Shown here: positions 27,467 through 36,316 of the stretch, piece after piece
How positions within the stretch are numbered: position 1 is the first letter of the stretch
How the letters are laid out: every line of letters begins with the position of its first letter
NCBI GenBank assembly: GCA_040510375.1
Contig: JBEVJC010000016.1
Location: forward strand, 124,001-188,000
Direction of reading: 5' to 3'
DNA from: JBEVJC01 sp040510375
GTDB taxonomy: Bacteria > Bacteroidota > Bacteroidia > Chitinophagales > Chitinophagaceae
Length of the DNA stretch: 64,000 nucleotides
Program-made: the position numbers and the translations under genes
The notes under the pieces: model-generated
Database searches by the model: none
What the model was told of the DNA's origin: nothing
The model's input: only the letters and a program-made list of their open reading frames with translations

Positions 27467-27613
27467 GTTTCGGTAAAAACTTGTTGATAAGTGTGTTTTC
27501 AAGTGTAACCCCCTGCACGTAATTTCGATTTTCAGGTTCGAATGGATGGACCTGCTTAAATGATTGTCCTGCCCGGTTAACCGACCCGGCCCTGAACGTT
27601 TCGAATTTTATTT

Positions 27614-28705
27614 ATGGAAATTACAAATCTGATCCCGCATATTGAAGCCCTGATCTTCGCCAGTGATAAACCGCTGACCTCCCTTGATCTCACCGAGTTG
27701 TTAAATAATGCCTTTGGTTTTATGGAGGACAAGATCACTCTTGACCAGGTAGAGGCATCGCTGGAAGGCATCCAGGAAAAATACCAATCAGAATTTTATC
27801 CATTTGAAGTAAGACAGAGTGGTGGTGGATGGCAGTTCCTTACCAAGAGGGATTACCATAAAACAATCGCGCAACTGAATGGCGATAAATTCCTGAAACG
27901 CCTTTCTGCAGCAGCAATGGAAACATTGTCGATCGTTGCTTACAAACAACCGGTTACCAAGGGTGAGATCGAATCGATCCGCGGGGTGAGTTCAGATTAT
28001 GCCGTGCAGAAATTACTCGAAAAAGAACTGATCGTGATTACCGGCCGTAATGAAACAATGCCCGGTCATCCATTGATCTATTCCACTTCTAAAAATTTCA
28101 TGGATTATTTCGGCATTAATAACGCGGAAGACCTGCCGAAGATAAAGGAAGTCCTGGCCGACCAGCAGATCGAACCAACGGTCATGAAGGATATGGTACC
28201 GGAAGAAGATCCGATTGTACCGGTGAATGAAGATGGCACAGCTGTAAAAGAAGTAATTAGTGAGGATGAGGTTGACACCGAAGCCGGCCTGACAGAGTCA
28301 GGTGGAGAGGCGGCTGTTGACGAAGCAGTGGAAGCATTTATTGATACTGAGGATGGGACTGGTGATACAGATGAAAGTGAAGAGGCTGATTTAGATGAAT
28401 CAGTGGAGATAGTCATTGATGAGCAGGAAATCACCGATGAATCATTGGAAGAAACCGGCGACGAAAACATATCGGGTGATGATTACCCCGAATCAACAGA
28501 CGACTTCACCGATGAAACAACTGCAACCGAAGGAATAACTGCCGGAGAAACACCGGATCCAGCAGGAGACGCACTAACGGAAGATGAAACTACAGAGGAC
28601 AGCGTAGACACGAATGAGGAAACTCCCGATGACGGATTACTTTCTGTTACCGAAGATGGACAACTCATTGGTAAAATGGAAGACGACGACGACGATCAAT
28701 CCTGA
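27614..28705 (+). CDS. scpB: SMC-ScpAB complex subunit ScpB with long acidic tail
   Basis: This 363-residue protein has a conserved ScpB core of about 190 residues with two winged-helix domains (IEALIFASDKPLTSLDL at 10-26, ETLSIVAYKQPVTKGEIESI, RGVSSDYAVQKLLEKELI, up to about 170). ScpB bridges the kleisin ScpA in the SMC condensin that segregates chromosomes. Residues 195-363 are an extra acidic, probably disordered tail dominated by Glu, Asp, Thr and Ser, with no Arg and only two Lys residues, ending EDDDDDQS. Typical bacterial ScpB is near 180-200 residues. Followed at 21 bp by lysA. scpA is not in the window. Confidence 0.93.
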   Translation: MEITNLIPHIEALIFASDKPLTSLDLTELLNNAFGFMEDKITLDQVEASLEGIQEKYQSEFYPFEVRQSGGGWQFLTKRDYHKTIAQLNGDKFLKRLSAAAMETLSIVAYKQPVTKGEIESIRGVSSDYAVQKLLEKELIVITGRNETMPGHPLIYSTSKNFMDYFGINNAEDLPKIKEVLADQQIEPTVMKDMVPEEDPIVPVNEDGTAVKEVISEDEVDTEAGLTESGGEAAVDEAVEAFIDTEDGTGDTDESEEADLDESVEIVIDEQEITDESLEETGDENISGDDYPESTDDFTDETTATEGITAGETPDPAGDALTEDETTEDSVDTNEETPDDGLLSVTEDGQLIGKMEDDDDDQS

Positions 28706-28712
28706 TTTTTTT

Positions 28713-28720
28713 TACCTTCG
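28713..28720 (+). promoter_or_regulatory. possible -7 box of lysA
   Basis: TACCTTCG differs from TAnnTTTG at one position and lies six bases before the lysA ATG, in the scpB-lysA gap. Without a -33 match it is only a candidate; lysA may instead be read from scpB. Confidence 0.3.
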
Positions 28721-28726
28721 CGCACT

Positions 28727-29932
28727 ATGTCGCAACGCCTTTCCCCCGAACAACTCACTAGTATAGCCGAAGAGTTCGGAACTCCGGTATATGTTTATCA
28801 CGCAGAAAAGATCAGGGAACAGTACGAAAAACTGACCCATGCTTTCCGTGAAAGCCGGGTATTGATCTATTATGCCTGCAAAGCACTGACCAATACCCAT
28901 ATTCTCCGTTATATAAAAGACCTGGGTTGTAATATCGACTGCAGTTCTGTCAACGAAGTAAAACTTGCATTGTACGCGGGTTTCCCGGCCGATCGTATCC
29001 TTTATACTTCCAACGGTATTGCCTTTGATGAAATCCGTGAAGCCGTTTCCTTAAAAGTTTCCATCAATATCGACAGTTTAAGTAACCTGCAAAAATTCGG
29101 GCAGGAATACGGTCATTCCTATCCGGTTGGTATCCGCCTGCGTCCCAATATTATGGCCGGTGGTAACCTGAAGATTTCTACTGGTCACGATAAAAGTAAG
29201 TTCGGCATTCCGGTGGAACAGCTTCCAGTAATCCTGGAACTGAAACAACAATATAATCTGGCTATTACCGACCTGCATATCCATACAGGAAGTGAAATCA
29301 AGGATGTATCTGTTTTTATGAAGGGTATTGAAGTCCTGTTTGATATCATCCCGCATTTTAATGAATTGAAATCGCTTGACCTTGGCGGTGGGTTTAAAGT
29401 TCCCTATAAAGAAGGTGATGATGAAACCGATATGGAATTACTGGGAGAAAGTGTAAGGGACGCATTCCGTAATCACCCCCAGGCCAGCGGACTGGAAATC
29501 TGGTTTGAACCAGGTAAATTCCTGGTAAGTGAGTGCGGTTACCTGATTACGCAGGTAAACGTAATGAAAGAAACACCGGCCACTAATTTTGCAGGAGTCA
29601 ACAGTGGTTTTAATCATCTGATCAGGCCCATGTTCTACGATTCATACCATCGTATTGAAAATATAAGTAATCCGCAGGGAGTGGAGCGGATCTATTCAGT
29701 AACCGGAAATATCTGTGAAACAGATACGTTTGCCTGGGACCGGCCACTCAGGGAAGTCCGTGAAGGTGACCTGCTGGTATTTTATAATGCCGGTGCCTAC
29801 AGTTTTGAAATGTCGTCGAATTTCAATTCCCGTTTTAAACCGCCGGAAGTGATGGTTGAAAATGGAAAAGCCAGACTGATCAGACGACGCGATAACTGGG
29901 ACGACCTGTTATCCAATCAGATTCCTCTTTAA
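28727..29932 (+). CDS. lysA: diaminopimelate decarboxylase
   Basis: This 401-residue fold III PLP enzyme decarboxylates meso-diaminopimelate to lysine. The PLP lysine is Lys52 in YYACKALTN. HIHTGSEI, SLDLGGGFKVPY (glycine loop binding the PLP phosphate), WFEPGKFLV and CETDTFAWDRPL (active-site Cys from the partner subunit) are all present. Length is typical. It follows scpB by 21 bp on the same strand. The 270-bp region after it up to the ferritin-like genes is AT-rich and shows no gene. Confidence 0.96.
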   Translation: MSQRLSPEQLTSIAEEFGTPVYVYHAEKIREQYEKLTHAFRESRVLIYYACKALTNTHILRYIKDLGCNIDCSSVNEVKLALYAGFPADRILYTSNGIAFDEIREAVSLKVSINIDSLSNLQKFGQEYGHSYPVGIRLRPNIMAGGNLKISTGHDKSKFGIPVEQLPVILELKQQYNLAITDLHIHTGSEIKDVSVFMKGIEVLFDIIPHFNELKSLDLGGGFKVPYKEGDDETDMELLGESVRDAFRNHPQASGLEIWFEPGKFLVSECGYLITQVNVMKETPATNFAGVNSGFNHLIRPMFYDSYHRIENISNPQGVERIYSVTGNICETDTFAWDRPLREVREGDLLVFYNAGAYSFEMSSNFNSRFKPPEVMVENGKARLIRRRDNWDDLLSNQIPL

Positions 29933-30202
29933 TGTATTATCTTCTAAAACCCTTTACCACTAAGAGTTTTTTTGTGTCAATCCCTTTCATACGGCATTAC
30001 CGATGCCCCGCTGTTTATCATTCTGTTGAACTAAAACCTTCCTGCCAATCCTGCAACAGCAATTAATTCCCTCATGCCCCACCTTAACTTAATTTTCCAA
30101 ACACAAAATCCATTGGACTCCTAATTGCGTAACTAACACAACCAACTACAAAGAGCCTTCTCTTTTTAACCCTCTTAATTAATCAACTTAAATTTTTAGC
30201 GT

Positions 30203-30919
30203 ATGTCCAAGATCAATGAATCTGGCAACGGAACGCTATTGCCCCGACTGCACGAAACAAACCCCGTATCCAGAAGGAACTTTCTTGGATACGCAGGTGG
30301 AGCGGCCGCACTGGCAATGGCGTTTACCGCTTGCGACAAAAACGACAACGAAAACGACGAAGACGGGATCAACCTTGGCTCCGGTGACGTTGGTATCCTG
30401 AATTATGCTTATGCATTGGAACAACTGGAAGCTGCCTTCTACAGCAAAGTACTGGAAACACCTTACACCAGTATGCCGGCAGCCGAACAGGCCCTTTTAC
30501 AAGACATCAGGGATCATGAGATCGCCCACCGCGAATTCTTTAAAGCTGCACTGGGGTCCGGTGCCATCCAGGCACTCACACCGAACTGGGGTTCACTCGA
30601 TTTTACCAAACGCGATCAGGTACTCGCCACAGCAAAGGCTTTCGAAGACCTTGGTGTGGCGGCCTACAATGGTGCAGGCAAACTGATCAGTACAACTACT
30701 GACGGCAAGACTTACCTGACCCTCGCAGGAAAAATTGTGTCGGTGGAAGCAAGGCATGCTGCATATATCCGCGACCTGATCTCAAACGGTACATTCGCCG
30801 ACTCAACCATTGTTGATGCAATGGGTCTGGATGCTGCCAAACCACCATCCGAAGTACTGGCGATTGCCAACACCTTTCTCAGCACCAGGGTATCGGGCCG
30901 AAATTTACCAACCTCATAA
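30203..30919 (+). CDS. Tat-exported ferritin-like lipoprotein
   Basis: This 238-residue protein has a twin-arginine signal, SRRNFLGYAGGAAALAMAFT, directly followed by a lipobox-like cysteine (TAC, about residue 44) and an acidic Asn/Asp/Glu spacer. The mature part matches the ferritin-like fold used by desiccation-related proteins (Ferritin_2): LNYAYALEQLEAAFYSKVLE, DIRDHEIAHREFFKAALG and VEARHAAYIRDL carry Glu and His residues suited to a di-iron site. The iron-binding role is inferred. It is followed 12 bp downstream by a second ferritin-like gene, so the two probably act together outside the cytoplasm, perhaps in stress protection. Confidence 0.88.
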   Translation: MSKINESGNGTLLPRLHETNPVSRRNFLGYAGGAAALAMAFTACDKNDNENDEDGINLGSGDVGILNYAYALEQLEAAFYSKVLETPYTSMPAAEQALLQDIRDHEIAHREFFKAALGSGAIQALTPNWGSLDFTKRDQVLATAKAFEDLGVAAYNGAGKLISTTTDGKTYLTLAGKIVSVEARHAAYIRDLISNGTFADSTIVDAMGLDAAKPPSEVLAIANTFLSTRVSGRNLPTS

Positions 30920-30931
30920 AAACTACTTATC

Positions 30932-31798
30932 ATGAACGTCAAACATATTCTTAACGAGATAGAAAAAGTTGATCCGGATGTTTACGGAAAACTGGATACC
31001 CGCAGACATGCAATGAAGAGCTTCTTCCGTGTATCGGGAAAGGTTGCACTTGCAGCAATGCCGGTAATGCTGGGTGGTATGTTTAAAAAAGCATATGGAC
31101 AGGGAGGCGGCTCCGGTCTGTTCGATATCCTGAACTACGCGCTTACGCTGGAATACCTGGAAGATGAATTTTACAAGGCAGCACTTGCTGCTCCAAACCT
31201 TATTCCTGCCGGTGCGGCAACTGGTGCCATCCAGACCATCGGTGCACATGAGACTGCTCACGTTAACCTGCTGAGAAGCGCTATCACAGCGGCACAGGGA
31301 ACTCCTGTTTCCAAACCAACATTTGACCTGTCCGGTGGTAATGGCAGTAATAATGGTCCGTTCAAAGATGCAGTCACCACCAACTACGCATTATTCCTTG
31401 CAGTAGCACAGACCTTCGAAGACACCGGCGTTCGCGCCTACAAGGGTCAGGCGGCCATGGATGCCCTCATCGCCAACAACGATGTACTACAGGTTGCCCT
31501 TCAGATCCATTCGGTGGAAGCCCGCCATGCGTCACATATCCGCCAGATGCGTAAGGCAAATGGAGGACTTGTCCCTTCCGGCGTGAATGTAAAACCATGG
31601 ATTACCGGTAAACAAAGTGGTATCGACACCACCGCGGTACAGGCAAGTTATGATGGGGAGGAAATAACTACCCAGGCAACAATCCAGATTACCGGCATCG
31701 CTCCAGGAATCAGTGCAGACGCGGCTTCTGAAGCATTTGACGAACCACTTACCATGGCTGCTGTTCTCCAGATTGTAGATCCGTTTATTGTTCCTTAG
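30932..31798 (+). CDS. exported ferritin-like protein
   Basis: This 288-residue protein has a long n-region with TRRHAMKSFFRVSGKVALAA, a Tat-like signal, and an AYGQG cleavage region. The ferritin-like helices are clear: ILNYALTLEYLEDEFYKAAL, TIGAHETAHVNLLRSAI, AVAQTFEDTGVRAYKG and QIHSVEARHASHIRQMRKA, each bearing Glu/His pairs as in the upstream paralogue. The C-terminal 70 residues (TGKQSGIDTTAVQASYDGEE and on) are an extra beta-like extension absent from the first protein. It ends at a strong terminator. Companion of the upstream gene; function inferred from family only. Confidence 0.87.
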   Translation: MNVKHILNEIEKVDPDVYGKLDTRRHAMKSFFRVSGKVALAAMPVMLGGMFKKAYGQGGGSGLFDILNYALTLEYLEDEFYKAALAAPNLIPAGAATGAIQTIGAHETAHVNLLRSAITAAQGTPVSKPTFDLSGGNGSNNGPFKDAVTTNYALFLAVAQTFEDTGVRAYKGQAAMDALIANNDVLQVALQIHSVEARHASHIRQMRKANGGLVPSGVNVKPWITGKQSGIDTTAVQASYDGEEITTQATIQITGIAPGISADAASEAFDEPLTMAAVLQIVDPFIVP

Positions 31799-31820
31799 TT
31801 TTCCAGATGATGTATACCGG

Positions 31821-31854
31821 AGGCTGTATCACGAGTTGGTGCAGCCTTTTTTTT
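31821..31854 (+). terminator. terminator after the ferritin-like pair
   Basis: The arms AGGCTG/CAGCCT enclose an 18-base loop and are followed by eight T residues. Confidence 0.7.
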
Positions 31855-31903
31855 GAATCCACCTGAAAGGGATGCGTTGTTTTTGTGCAACTTTTTCCTT
31901 CCG

Positions 31904-32773
31904 TTAAGGCAGTACCCTGATCCCGATTGTGGTCTTTGCATGTACCGGTGTGGTATTGCCCATCATCTCGGCAGTTCCGGTTGAAACCATTACCGAGTTT
32001 TTTTCTTTAATGATGCCGGTCTGCCGGTTAATGAGGATGGTACCATTGGTTACATTATTAAGTGAGGTGACCGACTCCATTCCCATTACCTGGGCTTTCA
32101 GTGAACTTTTACCATTCGACTCAAAACTGACCGTCACTGTTGAATCACCGATTGATTCAAGTTTGTAATCAGTAACCGATGTTTCAGTTGGTGTATTGAC
32201 CTGCGTAGTCCATGTATCACCTACGGCAGTTACTTTTCCGGGAAGCACGCGGAAGAAACTGTTACTGCCTTTTAACGGAGGCTCGGTCACCGAGGTAAGG
32301 TCCTTCAGCATATTGAGTACAATCACCAGCTGTTCTTCCGTCAGGCCGGAGGGAAATGATTCAGGGGTAACCTTTATAACGGTGCCCGAACTGTCCAGCA
32401 CCATGTCATATTTTTTTGCCAGCAGTTTTTTTACCGGTTCACCCCACTGGCTGCTGATGTCTTTTTTATTCCCGGAATCAAAAGATTTTTTTGAACCCAT
32501 ACCACTGAAAGAAAAACTCAGTTTTTGCGCTTCATGATGCAGGGTATATAAATCATTACCGGTATCGGTTACCTTATAATTGTGAAAAGCTTTTCCATCA
32601 ACCGTAATATCGATGGCCTGTCCCATTGCCTGCTGGGTGATGCTGTTGTTGAGGGTTACTTCCACATTAAACACCTGGCCCTGGTGCATCAACAGCCTGC
32701 CCGAATCTGTCTGTGCAACGGCGATGTATGCCGTTAAAACAACGACAGCGGATAACAGGCATTTCTTTAACAT
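31904..32773 (-). CDS. DUF6263 family secreted protein
   Basis: This is a 289-residue protein with a signal peptide (MLKKCLLSAVVVLTAYIAVA). The body is beta-rich with the features of DUF6263 proteins (VEVTLNNSITQQAMGQAIDI, FRVLPGKVTAVGDTWTTQVN, INRQTGIIKEKNSVM). Such proteins occur widely in Bacteroidota and no function is known. It is divergent from a thioredoxin-like gene with 119 bp between them and converges on the ferritin-like pair. Confidence 0.8.
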   Translation of the reverse strand: MLKKCLLSAVVVLTAYIAVAQTDSGRLLMHQGQVFNVEVTLNNSITQQAMGQAIDITVDGKAFHNYKVTDTGNDLYTLHHEAQKLSFSFSGMGSKKSFDSGNKKDISSQWGEPVKKLLAKKYDMVLDSSGTVIKVTPESFPSGLTEEQLVIVLNMLKDLTSVTEPPLKGSNSFFRVLPGKVTAVGDTWTTQVNTPTETSVTDYKLESIGDSTVTVSFESNGKSSLKAQVMGMESVTSLNNVTNGTILINRQTGIIKEKNSVMVSTGTAEMMGNTTPVHAKTTIGIRVLP

Positions 32774-32892
32774 AAGGTTTACTTATTTAGCTGGTGCGGA
32801 AAAAAGATGTGGTGGTGGTTAATGCGAAAATAACCGATGTTCCTGTTTAAACAATATCTTTATAGTGCACATTTAAAAATTCCGTATCGGGT

Positions 32893-33387
32893 ATGAAATC
32901 ATTTTTTATTGCAGCCTTCCTGTTGACATCTGTTCTGTCAGCATCATCCCAGGATCTTAAAAAATTTAAATTATATGATCCGGCCGCCGATGCAGCAGCT
33001 GGTATTGAAGCCGCAATCACCCAGGCCCGGCAATCCGGAAAAAATGTGTTGATCCAGGTGGGTGGCAACTGGTGCATCTGGTGCGCCCGGTTTGTAGAAT
33101 TTGTGAAGGCCGACAAAAAGATCGATTCGCTTCAGGATGCTTCGTATGTGGTGTATCATCTCAACTATAGCCCTGAAAATTATAATAAAGACCTGCTGAA
33201 AAAATACCAGTACCCCCAACGTTTCGGTTTCCCGGTCTTCCTTGTGCTGGACAAAAATGGGGCATTGCTCCATACACAGAATTCAGCGTATCTCGAAGAA
33301 GGGAAGGGTTATAGCCGGGATAAAGTAATTGATTTTTTTAGGGACTGGTCGCCCAGGGCACTGGATCCCGCCACCTATAAAGAATAG
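32893..33387 (+). CDS. periplasmic thioredoxin-like protein
   Basis: This 164-residue protein has a signal peptide (MKSFFIAAFLLTSVLSASSQ) and a thioredoxin fold. The active-site motif is CIWC (Cys61 and Cys64, within GGNWCIWCARF), followed by FGFPVFLVLDKNG with the cis-proline. This places it with thioredoxin_7/DsbD-gamma-like proteins that act in the periplasm, probably as a disulfide reductase; the partner is unknown. It heads a run of plus-strand genes: a hot-dog protein begins two bases after its stop, so they are translationally linked. A TATCTTTA element 31 bp upstream is a possible -7 box. Confidence 0.9.
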   Translation: MKSFFIAAFLLTSVLSASSQDLKKFKLYDPAADAAAGIEAAITQARQSGKNVLIQVGGNWCIWCARFVEFVKADKKIDSLQDASYVVYHLNYSPENYNKDLLKKYQYPQRFGFPVFLVLDKNGALLHTQNSAYLEEGKGYSRDKVIDFFRDWSPRALDPATYKE

Positions 33388-33389
33388 GC

Positions 33390-33878
33390 ATGAACAATGG
33401 AAAGAAAGAATTTTTAAAACTGGCCGGCAATCCGGTAAAGTTCAGGTTGTTCCTGCTTTTCAAATTACCAAGCGCCTATTTTGCGGGAGTACGGTTACGT
33501 TCCATTGATGAACGCAAATGCGTGGTGACCGTGCCCTTCAAGTGGTTTTCGCAAAACCCGTTCCGGTCCACCTATTTCGCATGCCTGGCCATGGCCGCCG
33601 AACTCAGTACAGGTGCACTGGCCATGACCAATGTTTATAAAAGCCAGCCGGCGGTATCCATGCTTGTGGTGGGACTACAATCGGAGTATTTCAAAAAGGC
33701 CACGGGCCGTACCTGGTTTACCTGCGAAAGCGGGGAGGAGTTCCGCGACAGGATCGCTGAATCTGTACGGACCGGAGAACCGGTAACGGTGAAGGCGATG
33801 TCGGTCGGGAAAGACTCCAATGGTGAACTGGTGGCCCTGTTTGATATAACCTGGTCGTTCAAGGCAAGGAAAACCTGA
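33390..33878 (+). CDS. DUF4442 hot-dog-fold protein (thioesterase-like)
   Basis: This is a 162-residue cytoplasmic protein with the hot-dog pattern of the DUF4442 family: FKLPSAYFAGVRLRSIDERK, VTVPFKWFSQNPFRSTYFAC, LAMAAELSTGALAM, FKKATGRTWFTCESG, then the closing strand DITWSFKARK. Related PaaI-like proteins hydrolyse acyl-CoA thioesters, but the catalytic residues are not certain here. Its start follows the thioredoxin-like stop by two bases, and a metallo-hydrolase follows 26 bp later, so the three genes look like an operon. Confidence 0.85.
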   Translation: MNNGKKEFLKLAGNPVKFRLFLLFKLPSAYFAGVRLRSIDERKCVVTVPFKWFSQNPFRSTYFACLAMAAELSTGALAMTNVYKSQPAVSMLVVGLQSEYFKKATGRTWFTCESGEEFRDRIAESVRTGEPVTVKAMSVGKDSNGELVALFDITWSFKARKT

Positions 33879-33904
33879 AAATTTCATTTAACAAAACAGA
33901 TCCA

Positions 33905-35305
33905 ATGAAGATTGCATTCCATGGTGCAGCACAGACAGTAACAGGTTCCAAACACCTGATCACTTTAAAAAATGGTAAAAAGGTCCTGCTCGACTGCGGG
34001 ATGTTCCAGGGTATGGGTCCGGAAACGGACGGAATGAACCGGCAGTTTGGTTTTGAACCGCGGGAAGTAGACATATTGATCCTCTCACATGCACATATTG
34101 ACCATTCGGGACTTATTCCAAAACTGGTTGCTGATGGATTTGAAGGCCGGATCTTTTGTACCCCGGCTACCCGGACATTAACGGCAATCCTTCTGGAAGA
34201 CTCAGCCGAAATCCAGGAATCGGAAGCAAAGTTCAGTAATAAAAAGCGGGCACAACAACACCTGCCCTACCAGCAACCCCTGTACACCGCTGAAGATGCG
34301 GAAATGGCACTTGGCAGGTTTGTGGAAGTGGAGTATGGGGTTTGGATCAACGTAACCGAGGGAGTGGACCTGATGTTTGCTGATGCAGGCCATATCATCG
34401 GCAGTGCCACTGTACATTTACGGATTCTCGAAAACGGAAAACTAACCACACTCAGCTTCAGCGGCGATGTTGGCCGTTACCGGGATGTAATCCTAAAATC
34501 ACCAGATGTATTTCCCCAGGCCGATTACATTTTAATTGAATCCACCTACGGTAACAGCCTGCATGATCCGGGCGACAGTACACCTGAACTGTTGCTGAAA
34601 TGGATCACAGATGTAATCCGGAAAAAAGGAAAACTCATTTTACCCGCGTTCAGTGTGGGCCGCACACAGGAAATCCTGTTTGCACTGAACCAGCTGGAAT
34701 TGGAAAATACCCTGCCTCCCATCGATTATTATGTAGATAGTCCGCTTAGTATTGAAGCCACTGCTGTTGTGAAAAATTATCCTTCCTACTTCAACAGGAG
34801 TATCCAGCAGATCATGAAAACGGATAATGATCCGTTCTCCTTCCAGGGATTGAAATATGTCAAAACAGTTGAGCAGTCCAAACAACTCAACTACCTGAAT
34901 GGTCCCATGGTTATCATATCTGCCAGCGGAATGGCGGATGCCGGCAGGGTCAAACACCATATCAGCAACAGTATCGAAAACAGCCGTAATTCAATTGTGT
35001 TTACAGGTTATTGCGAACCGCGTTCGCTTGGGGGGCGGTTACTTGCCGGGGCGAAGGAAGTGGGGATTTTTGGAGTGGATCACCAGGTCAATGCAGAGAT
35101 CGGTTCCATCAGGAGTATGAGCGCCCATGGCGATTATGAGGACCTGTCGCAATGGCTTGCCTGCCAGGATCCGCGATTGGTGAAAAAACTCTTCCTGGTG
35201 CACGGTGAACCCGAGGTACAGGTGGAATTCAAAAAAAGATTGTTAAGAAAAGGCTTCTCTGATATCATGATTCCCGAACGTCATTTTGAACTGGGCCTGG
35301 AATAG
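33905..35305 (+). CDS. beta-CASP metallo-beta-lactamase-fold hydrolase (RNase-like)
   Basis: This 466-residue protein has the MBL motif SHAHIDHSG (His62, His64, Asp66, His67), FADAGHIIGSATVHL and FSGDVGR for the remaining metal ligands. It has an inserted beta-CASP domain (LPAFSVGRTQEILFALNQL, YYVDSPLSIEAT, ISASGMADAGRV) and a C-terminal RNA-specificity RMMBL segment (IRSMSAHGDYEDL, LVHGEPE). The group includes CPSF73-like nucleases that cut RNA; the bacterial branch is usually annotated as exonuclease of the beta-lactamase fold. Cytoplasmic, last of the three-gene run starting at the thioredoxin-like gene. Confidence 0.93.
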   Translation: MKIAFHGAAQTVTGSKHLITLKNGKKVLLDCGMFQGMGPETDGMNRQFGFEPREVDILILSHAHIDHSGLIPKLVADGFEGRIFCTPATRTLTAILLEDSAEIQESEAKFSNKKRAQQHLPYQQPLYTAEDAEMALGRFVEVEYGVWINVTEGVDLMFADAGHIIGSATVHLRILENGKLTTLSFSGDVGRYRDVILKSPDVFPQADYILIESTYGNSLHDPGDSTPELLLKWITDVIRKKGKLILPAFSVGRTQEILFALNQLELENTLPPIDYYVDSPLSIEATAVVKNYPSYFNRSIQQIMKTDNDPFSFQGLKYVKTVEQSKQLNYLNGPMVIISASGMADAGRVKHHISNSIENSRNSIVFTGYCEPRSLGGRLLAGAKEVGIFGVDHQVNAEIGSIRSMSAHGDYEDLSQWLACQDPRLVKKLFLVHGEPEVQVEFKKRLLRKGFSDIMIPERHFELGLE

Positions 35306-35414
35306 GAAAACCCGGACAGATTTCACATCTCTTTATGATAAGATTGCCTCCTTTTTACGTTAGTATAGTCAGATGACCGGTGGTCATTGACTAAAACAAA
35401 AAAGGAACAATCAT

Positions 35415-36005
35415 ATGAAAAAGTATTGGAAGGCCTGGAGCGGTTCTCTCGTTGTTGTCTTCTTGCTTGCAAGTTGTGCTCCTACCGCGCACATCGAAAA
35501 AGATGACTCTGCTGATTTTAAAAGTTATAAAACATTCGCCTGGGTTGATAAAGACGGCGAAGGCAAAAAAGACCGCAACCGGTCGAATGATATTGCCGAA
35601 CAAAAAATCCGCGCTGCGGTAAATAAAGAACTGGAAAATTCAGCCGGATGGAAGGAGTCGAAAAAAGATCCGGATATCCTCCTGAGTTATGATCTCCTGG
35701 TTGAAAAAGGAGTAAAGAACCAGTCGGACCCTGTATACTCCCAACCTTTTACAAGAAGTTACTACAATCCCTACAGACGCAGGGTCTTTAATGTTTATTA
35801 TCCTTCAACGTTAATGGGCTATGATAACCACAATGTTCCTACAAGGGAAGGTACCGTCACTATTTCCATGACGGATTCCCGGACCGACAAAACGGTGTGG
35901 CAGGGCTGGTCGACCGGTGAGATCGACAGCAGGAGAATGAGTTCAAAAGAGATCGAGTCGGGTGTAAGGAAGATTTTCAAAAAATTCGATATCGCGAAAA
36001 ACTGA
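35415..36005 (+). CDS. DUF4136 lipoprotein
   Basis: This 196-residue lipoprotein has a signal peptide ending in a lipobox (VVVFLLASC, Cys21). DUF4136 is recognisable from FKSYKTFAWVDKDGEGK, IRAAVNKELENSAGWKESKK, DPDILLSYDLLVEKGV and the C-terminal TVTISMTDSRTDKTVWQGWS. These envelope lipoproteins have no known biochemical activity. The gene is 109 bp after the metallo-hydrolase and ends at a terminator. Confidence 0.85.
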   Translation: MKKYWKAWSGSLVVVFLLASCAPTAHIEKDDSADFKSYKTFAWVDKDGEGKKDRNRSNDIAEQKIRAAVNKELENSAGWKESKKDPDILLSYDLLVEKGVKNQSDPVYSQPFTRSYYNPYRRRVFNVYYPSTLMGYDNHNVPTREGTVTISMTDSRTDKTVWQGWSTGEIDSRRMSSKEIESGVRKIFKKFDIAKN

Positions 36006-36028
36006 TTTCTGACGGACGGTTTGGTTCA

Positions 36029-36060
36029 GCCCCGGGTCCCATGAGACCGGGGCATTTTTA
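36029..36060 (+). terminator. terminator after the DUF4136 gene
   Basis: The arms GCCCCGGGTC and GACCGGGGC pair with one bulged G and are followed by ATTTTTA. Confidence 0.75.
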
Positions 36061-36203
36061 TGCCCCGCCACTTAACCGGACCATCTATCCGGGTTAATCC
36101 TGATTTTTTCTAACTGCTCCCCGCAGTCGGTGGGGGAGCCCCTCCCTACCCCTAAAACCAGCCATATTTAAGTGGAAAGCCTTAAGATTTCCCCAAAATA
36201 AAT

Positions 36204-36233
36204 TTTGGAAATTCAAAATTAATTCTAATATTG
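36204..36233 (+). promoter_or_regulatory. candidate susC promoter
   Basis: A TTTG at 36204-36207 and a -7-like TAATATTG at 36226-36233 are separated by 18 bp. The last bases overlap the operator that starts at 36231, so a bound repressor would sit directly on the initiation region. Confidence 0.4.
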
Positions 36234-36260
36234 TATACCAGTATGTACCAGTATACAAAA
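36231..36260. promoter_or_regulatory. predicted GntR-type operator upstream of susC
   Basis: The core TATACCAGTATGTACCAGT (36234-36252) is a direct repeat of ACCAGT in a 10-bp period (one helical turn), bordered by GTATAC on each side. Its reverse complement matches 59303-59321, upstream of the GntR-type regulator, at 16 of 19 positions. It lies about 57-80 bp before the susC start. Confidence 0.65.
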
Positions 36261-36316
36261 ATGGTTATTACCGGGGCTCACCTCTAAACTGTTTAAAACG
36301 TCCAAAACGATTGTTT

